A stretch of 11,832 bases of DNA from assembly GCA_007129655.1 (NCBI GenBank), contig SKVC01000003.1, forward strand, positions 1 to 11,832. Direction: 5' to 3'. The stretch comes from Thermoplasmata archaeon (GTDB lineage: Archaea > Thermoplasmatota > Thermoplasmata > Halarchaeoplasmatales > Halarchaeoplasmataceae). A program made the translations under genes and the position numbers. The notes below the pieces were generated by a model that saw nothing but the letters and a program-made list of their open reading frames with translations, had not been told where the DNA came from and ran no database searches. This document shows, one piece after another, positions 1-9,000 of the stretch (the stretch's first letter is position 1; each line of letters opens with the position of its first letter).

Positions 1-51
1 CTTTTAATAATATCATCCCTTCAACTTAGCCTTATTATCGGTGCATCCGTG
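1..51 (+). other. Signal peptide core, cut by window edge
   Basis: In the frame of the large gene, bases 1-48 read LLIISSLQLSLIIGAS, followed by VSEEEH. This is a hydrophobic stretch with small residues (G-A-S) before an acidic mature start, as in Sec signal peptides. Cleavage near GAS or SVS is likely. The basic n-region and initiator codon must lie upstream. The same frame has no stop between base 1 and base 49, which argues against initiation at the GTG at 49. The promoter and ribosome binding site are therefore not in view. Confidence 0.85.
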
Positions 52-3000
52 TCTGAAGAAGAACATACGTGGAACATGGAAGATCTTGAACCTGCAGAGA
101 TAAAACTAAAGTCCCGTGTTTTTGATCCGGTAGAAGAAGGGATGGAAACCCCTTCTCTTGATAGCATCAGTTCTCGATCCGGTAGTGGATATTATCTGAT
201 CCAGTTTCCAGGTCCGATACAGAACGAATGGTTGGATACTCTGGAAAGCAGTGGTGTCGAGATACTTGAATATATTCCGGATTACACTTATCTAGTCGGA
301 GTTAAGGAAGGACCTAAACTCTCGACTTCGCTACTCAGTTCTTTACCCATAAGATGGGCCGGAGAATACGAACCGGAACACAGATTACATCCGAGATTAC
401 TTACAAATGATCAGGAAATAGTAAACATAACCGTTCTGATATTCAACGACGAGAACACAAATAATTCAATAAGAACTGTGAAAAACAGTATGAATTCTGT
501 ATTAGAGGTATGGATTGACAGAAGATACACCGGTGTGGATGGCTCGATTAAAAATATACATTTGGAAGATATATCCAAGATACCAAATGTTTACTGGATA
601 GAACCTTTTTCAGCACCATTGCTTTTCGATGAAGTTTCTTCTGAGATCGTCGGAGGGAACTGGACCGCCGGAGTTCCCTGGGGCGGACCTGGGTCCTATG
701 TCAATTCATTGGGATACGACGGGACCGGTCAAAAGGTTGCCGTCGTAGACACCGGTATAGATGGCGGCCGAGATAATATATTACATCCGGATCTGAATGT
801 GGTAGGTTTCTTCGATTACACGACATCAGACGGTACTGCCTACGATGGGCACGGGCATGGAACACATGTAGCGGGTATCGTAGCCGGTGACGGTTCAGCT
901 GGTACAACCGATAGCGACGGTTATCTCTACGGCATGGGCGTAGCTCCAGGGGCTGAATTGGTAGCTCAGAAGGTTTTTACAGATAACGGAAGTTCAAGAT
1001 TTCCCAACTTGAACACACTGATGGCGGACACCTACAATTCCGGTGCCTACGTCTCCAGTAACAGTTGGGGTTCAAGGGTGTTTGGAGAATATACTTCCTC
1101 TAGCGCACGCTACGACGGATTCGTCAGAGATGCTCTACCGAATACAGCGGGTGAATATCCGATGATCATAGTGTTTGCATCCGGCAATGACGGCCCCGAT
1201 CCAAATTCCGTCGGTGCCCCGGGAACTGCTAAGAATGTGATAACCGTGGGTGCATCTGAAAACTACAGGCCATATATATCTTCAAATGCTAACAATATAG
1301 ATGAGATGGCATCTTTTAGCAGCCGAGGTCCAACCAACGACGGTCGTATAAAGCCGGATATAGTAGCACCCGGGACGATCATATCTTCTGCTCTATCTAG
1401 TGAAGTTATACACACATATCCACTCTTAATAGATGAATATTACCATTATCTGAGCGGTACCAGCATGGCGGCACCTCATGTTTCCGGGGGCGTAGCCATA
1501 TTCGTTCAATATTATGAACAGGAATATGGTGTAAAACCTAGTCCTGCTCTTACCAAAGCAGCTATGATACTCGGGGCTAACGATATGAACAGGGAGGGCA
1601 TACCGAATTTCGACGAAGGATGGGGTCGGATGAACTTGAGTAATATAGTACAGCCACGGGAAGAGATTTTTTACCAAGAACAATTTAAAGGATTATCTAC
1701 CGGAGAACATATGGAAAAGACAATTTATGTGGGTTGTGTTGACACACCTTTGAAAGTTGTTCTTACGTGGACAGATCCACCGGCTTCACCGAACGCGCTG
1801 ACTGCATTGGTAAACGACCTCGATCTCACTATAACAGGCCCCGACGGAAAGGTATTTCGAGGAAACCAATTTAAAAATGGTTGGTCTGATCCGTTCTCAA
1901 CGGACCGGGATGAACTGAATAATGTTGAAGCGATTTATATCGATCCTTCCGACCTTAGATTGGGTGAATATACCATCGAAGTATACGCACAAAATGTTCC
2001 GATGGACGGGGTACCCAGCACGTCACGTACAGAACAAGATTTTGCAATGGTATCATCCTATGTACCACCGTCTCAAAAAGCGAACATCGGTTTTGACAGA
2101 AATGTTTACAACACTGAAACATATCCTACGATTACACTTACAGATACAAACATATCCCATGAAGTGGGTGTGAATATTTCCAGTCTTTTAACCGGTGATA
2201 AAGAGATAATAAATCTTACAGAGATAAGAGAAGATACCGGCGTTTTCACCGGTGATATAGAATTGACACTATCATCGTATCCAATATATAACAATAGCAA
2301 ATTAGAAGTTATTGACGGAGATGAAATAACCGTTTCTTACGTTACCAGGGATTACGGGACAAATAAAAGAATATGGGTGAACGCGACGGCACGCATTGAT
2401 GTAACACCTCCTCATATCGATAATGTAAGTGTTGAGATACTTCCCCATGGGAGGGCAGAGATATCTTGGAATACCGATGAGCCCAGTACTTCTAAGATAA
2501 TTTACGGTAGAAGCATCCCTCCAGACAATGAAGTGTACTCTCCAAGATTGACCGGTGAACATCGGAAAGTTCTAGCTGAACTACAAGGTAGCTCTACGTA
2601 TTATTTCTATCTAGAATCTACCGATGAAGCAGGAAATACTAAAGTCGATGATAACGACGGAGAATATTATAATTTTACTACTCCTCGTTTACCAAAAATA
2701 TTGCTGGTAGATGACGATAACAGCCTAAACAATAACGGACCTTATGAAAACAGAACGGTAGAGAATTACAATAAAACTCTTTATAGCGATGCCCTAACAG
2801 ATAATGGATACGAATTCGGTAAATATGTCGTTCCCTCGGGAAAGGATGGGCCTCCTTTAGATGTGATGGATGTTTACGAACTTGTAATCTGGGTGACCGG
2901 TTATAACGGTATGGTTAGGACGAGAGAAAGCACCCTTAAAACTCAAGACTTCATCAATCTCGGATCATATCTGGATACCGGCGGTTCTTTATGGTTGATA

Positions 3001-6000
3001 GGAGGTCTTATAGGCAATGATCTCCACGGAAGAGGAGACATCAAAACTAGCAGTAATTCTTTCCTAAGGGATTACATGGGTGTAGATGCCCTTTATTCAA
3101 ACCACGAACCAACAGATACACCGGTTGACGGCGTCTACGGAACCTTCATGGAGGATATAGAGTTTAATATCAATAGCCATTGGAAAGTGGGTGTAAACAG
3201 ATATGATATCGCCTATGAATTAAAGCCAACTGAAGATGCTTTTGGAGTATTGGATAGCGGAAACATAAAACATCCATATTACGGGATCGCATACGAAAAA
3301 AACAGTTTTAGAACCGCCTTCTTTTCTTGGGAACTTTCATTCGTTAGACCCGATGAAATGAAAGATGCTGTGGGTAGAGCCATCGATTGGTTCCTTGAAC
3401 CTCCCGTCGGTCTACACATAAGTCCCCAGGAACAAACCGGCTATGGACTTCCGAGTGAAACTGTAGAGCACGAATTAAAAGTATTTAACACGGGTATCAA
3501 CGGTGCGGATACCTATGATATATTAGTAAAAGACACATTATGGGATCATGAAATTCTTCATCTCGATGGAACCCCAATTTCAGATACCAATGGAAATGGA
3601 GTCCCGGATACGGGTAGGATTTCAAAGGGTGGTTCCAAAAATATCCTCCTTAGAGTAAACATGCCTCATGATGCAGAAGCTCTAGACGAAGATGGATTGT
3701 CCATCGTTATGAGTTCTACATTGAATCCATTTATTACTGCTCGGGCAAACATAAGAACAGTTGTACCTGTTATTCCCACATGGCACGATGATTTCGAGGA
3801 AGATACTACCGGGTGGTCTACGCTCTCGGAAGATGGAGGGACGATCTGGGAACTTGGCGATCCATCCTTCTACGAATACGGACCTGATACATCCTTTTCG
3901 GGTAGCAAATGTTGGGGTACCAATCTTCTTTCTAATTATACAGAAAACTCGGAAACCACATTAACCTCACCTCCCATATCTCTAAAAGGAGTAAAAACCG
4001 CTGAACTTTCTTTCATGCATTGGTATGATATGGAAACAAGCAATGACGGTGGTGTTGTCGAGCTATCTCATGATGGCGGTATAACATGGTCGAGAATTAC
4101 AGCGGAAGAAGGTTACCCTTATACCACGGGCATATTCGGAGGTTTAGGTGGTGAAGCCTACAGCGGCAGGAATAGATTTTGGGCCATGGAAACATTCGAC
4201 CTTTTCGAATATAGAGATAAAACTATAATGCTCAGGTGGAGATTTGCTAGTGCAGAAGGCAAAAAACGAGCGGGATGGTACATGGATGATGTAAACATAT
4301 TTGTTTCTGAAGCAGGTATTAAAGTGGATGAACCAAATCAAGGCAGGGTAGGAATACCGGTAGAAGATGTATCGTATACATTAAACATCAAAAATTTAGG
4401 CGACTCCGAAGATGTTTTTAGTATCGGATATGGATCTGAACTGGATTGGGAAGTTAATATCTATACTGATCTCTGGGAGCCGATATCAGATAAAATATCC
4501 ATGGAAGCACTTGAAACCGTTAAGATATACGTAAACATAACAGTTCCCTCTAATGCACAAACCGGAGCTCCACCGGAAAAGACAGAGATAATTCTGAATT
4601 CTTCGGTAGATCCCTTGGTGATTCAAGAGATCGTATTGTTCACTTATCCGAAAGCTAACATATTACTTGTGAATAACGATGGAAACATTGGGTCTTCGTC
4701 TTATTACAAAGATACCGTGGCTTATACCGGACGTTCTTACAATGAATGGATGATCGATAACCAGGGACCACCCGATCCAAAGGTATTGTTATCTCATGAT
4801 GCCGTTATATGGTTCACCGGTAACCATAGGGGAAAACACTCATCTTCAGGGATGGATCCTCTTCCGGAAGAGCACCGAGATATCATCGAAGCTTATTTGA
4901 AAAAGGATGGTAAACTGTATCTGTCCAGCCAAGGAGCCGGATACATTGCAGACGAAGAAGGATACGTGAGCTTCATGGAAGAATACTTCGGATTCCGGTC
5001 GAGATTGAATTGGTGGGCTTTTCCAAATCCGGCATACGGTGTCGATAAGCATCCTATCTCGGATATGATGGACCTGGGCATATATCGAGAAGACGATTTT
5101 TTCCAAGAGATGGACGACCATGGCATATATGGAGAAGTTCATGGCAAAGGAGAGAAGGTATTCCGATTACGAGAAGGATTCGCCGGTGCTACTGCAGTCG
5201 ATGATACTTTCAGAACATTATACACCGGGTTTGATTTTTCAGTGGTAACCGGAACGGAAACTAGGAACGAACTTATGCGAAGGATCCTCGCATGGCTAAC
5301 TCCTGATGATGTGGATTTAACCGCTGATCTTTTCCATGACAGTATTGATGGTGCCACCGGTACGACTGTAGAACACAAATTCAGAGTTAGAAATCTTGGA
5401 AAAAATCCTGATGATTTTTCATTGGAAGTATTATCGGAAAATGGTTGGAATGCGGATATATATCATAAAAACGGAACCGGTCCGATAGAAGAAACGGGAT
5501 ATATCCCCATCGAGGGTTTCAAAGATCTGAATTTGAAAGTATCGGTACCCAAAACACTTTCCGAGCCAACTATTGATAATATAACGGTAAAAATTACTTC
5601 AACAACTGACACCGATGTTAATCATACGTTGATGACGCAAACCGTGGTTCCGGAACCAAATATTATGGCGGATATTGACGAATTCAAAATTATTGTAAAG
5701 CCTAATTCGAGTGTAGCTGTCGAAATAAGAGTGCATAATAAAGGTGGTTTTAACGACACTATCGATGTAAGATACAATTCTACGAATGAATGGAATCATA
5801 CTTTTACGTACAAATCTACAGACGATCCTCTTTTTGACTCCAGTGGATCTGGCGCTGCGGATACCGATAATTTATTCGGTTTGTCCTATGTGGACGTGAA
5901 TCTTATTATCGATATCCCGGAAGAAACGAAAAACGGCGTTTCTGATTTTGGATCTATAGATCTTGTTTCTAACAAAAATAATTCCTTAGATTTTACTACA

Positions 6001-9000
6001 CCATTGAATGTATTCGTTCCTGTAAGGCAAAATTGGACTGATGATATGGAATCCGGAGAAGGTGGGTGGTTGGCTCAAGACAACGATAGAGGTACTCATT
6101 GGGAACATGGAGATGTATCCGGTTTTGAATACGGCCCCGGAACAGCTTATTCGGGAGATAACTCCTGGGGTACCAATCTTCTTTCTAATTATACACGTAC
6201 GGGTATTGCAACCTTGACATCACCTGTTATAGATTTAAAAGGTGCAATAGAGGCAGAGGTAAGTTTTCATCATTGGTTTTCCATATGGGGTGAAGACCCG
6301 GGAGACAGCGAAGCTGACGGAGGATTCTTAGAAGTTTCTAAGGATTTAGGAGAGACATGGGAATACGTGATCCCCAACGAAGGATACAATGAAACCATAT
6401 CGCCGAGTGCCAAAGTGGATAGATGTTATGGTCAAAACAGCAGCGGATGGTTAAGAGGTAGTGTGAATTTAACGAAATTTATAGATGATCATATAATGTT
6501 CAGATTCCACTTTTACGGCTATACCCCCGGTACCAAAAATCGATGGGCTGGTTGGTATATCGATAATTTCCAAGTAAATGCTACATTTAAGCCTGTAGCC
6601 ATGGAATCGTCCATCGACAGATCGAGCAATTATGTTGACCACTCTGGTAAAACAGATTATTATTTATCAGTCACAAATCTAGGTGCCGATGAGGATAGTT
6701 TCTCACTGATAGTAGGTACACCGATCGATTATGGAATTCAATCTTCTACTTGGACGTACAATTTTTATGATGAAAATAGTGAGCCTCTTGTTGATACCAA
6801 TGAAGATGGGTTTGTAGATACAGGCGAGATGTCACCTCAGGAAACTAAGCATATAACCCTTGAAGTCATACCACCTGATGATGCATCGCCGGGTATCTTC
6901 GACGAACAACCGCTGAAAATAATGTCTAGTAACGACGAAACGATAAAGGATGAATACACCATCCACACGATGGTTCCTAACACTCTTACCTTCTACGATG
7001 ACATCGAAAGCGGTAAAGGTGCTTGGAGGCATTATTGGATCAGCGGGGAAGATATACCTGATAATTGGCAAATATCGGAAAATCGAGCATACAGTGGAAA
7101 TCATTCATGGTGGAGCGGTCCTGAAATAGCTACATGGTCTAACGGAGGGTCAACCGCCCTCGAAACCCCATTCTTCGATCTTTCAGATGCACCTCATAAC
7201 TTAGAGCTGACCTTTCGGCACTGGTACTTCTTTGAGAGCTACAGATATTCTGTAAGAGATGGTGGAATAGTAGATATCTGGGACAATGTAACCGGAAAAT
7301 GGCATCAGATACATCCTGAAAGGGGGTACGATAGAGTATTAGACACACTTCACAATAACCCGTTAGCTGGTAGAGAAGCTTTTACTGACAGAGAAACTTT
7401 CCCATCATGGATACGTGAAAACTTCATTCTTAGAGATTATGTAAATCGTACTATAAAATTCAGATTCAGAGTAGGTTGGAGCGCAGCAGACAGAGGTATC
7501 AAAGAAGGTTGGTATATCGATGATCTTCATATAGGAGCCCCATTGCCTGATGTGGAATTAGACCCACCTGTGATAGACACTTATTCCAGTCCCGGAGAAA
7601 CTACTACGCATATCCTGAATATTACGAACAGCGGTAAGATCGCAGAGAACTTTGAATTAAGTTATTTTTCGTCGGAAAACATCAGCGTGGATATATTCGA
7701 TTCAAGTTGGTCGCAAATAACTGACACAGGTAACCTAGAACCCGATGAGAGCTTGATAATTTTCGTTAATACAACTACCGATGCCTCAGCTTACTCCGGT
7801 ATGCACGAGTCTCTTCATATTTATGTGAGTAGTTTTGTTTCCCCACTTGTTGAATGCATGTCTACCATAAATATATCAGTACCTATTACCAGCCCATACC
7901 AAAGCGACTTCGAAGATAGTCCATCCGGCTGGACACATGGTACATTAAACGGAATGACAATTTTCGATAATTGGCAGATAATGGATTTATCGGGAAGGAT
8001 CGGTAAAGCATGGTGGAGCGGCCGCGAAGACGGTGAGTGGCCTGTGGGTGGAACGAACGCACTTATATCCCCGTATATCGATTTGAGTGATGTTTCATCT
8101 AACATCGAACTGTCATTTACGCATTATTATGATTTTGGAAATAATTATTATGGTCATGGAGATGGTGGCGTAGTGGAAATATGGGATAACGAAACTCAGC
8201 AATGGACACGTTTAGAGCCAGAAAGAGATTATCCCGGTAGTTTATCAAGACGATACGGCAATCCGCTTGAAGGTCAACGGGCATTCATCGGATCTAGTGG
8301 TGAATGGATATACGATAGTTTTGATCTCTCACACTACCAAGGGAATATAATTCGGGTAAGATTTGTTGTTGGATGGGACCTTGAAAACACCGGTAGAAAT
8401 GGTTGGTATATCAGCGATGTATACATCGGTGGTAAAGAAAATGCTGAAGTGGATATGGAAACGTACGGAGATCTAGAAGTTGAACACGGTCTGAAAGATG
8501 TAGTGGTGGGACGTATAGATATCACAGCCAACGATCATACGGTAACAGTGGAAAAATTGAATTTTCATTTAGCAGGAAGCGGTAATGATAATGACATCGA
8601 AAAATTATACGTATACCTAGATACTAATGAAGATGGTAAATTAGACCCTGATATTGATATGTATCTAGGCCATGGTTCCTTCAGCAATAAAAAACTTCAA
8701 CTAAATATAATCGACACTAGTATACTTGCCGGCGAAACCGTCGGTTTGCTTTTGGTGGTTGATGTTTCTCAATACGCACCGGTGGGCACTAACCTATGCA
8801 TATATTTGGTTGATAACAATGGTGTCAGACTGGCAACACCTCATGGTGTATCTCCCTTTAAAGATCTAACTTCTTCGACTCTGATCATTCATGGTGATGA
8901 TACCAACCCTATGATAATGGAACATAAACCGTCTAAAAACGCCACCGACATTGGATTAGAACCTGATATAACAATAAAATTCGACAAACCCATGGACACT

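Noticed and set aside
2689..3399. First GATase-like domain as a second active peptidase (gingipain- or caspase-like)
   Set aside because: There is no Cys in the domain and no suitable His-Cys pair, so a cysteine-peptidase role is not supported.
3769..8433. The repeats as a CRISPR or tandem-repeat array
   Set aside because: They are protein-domain repeats of about 180 codons with heavy divergence and different spacing; no short regular DNA repeat exists.
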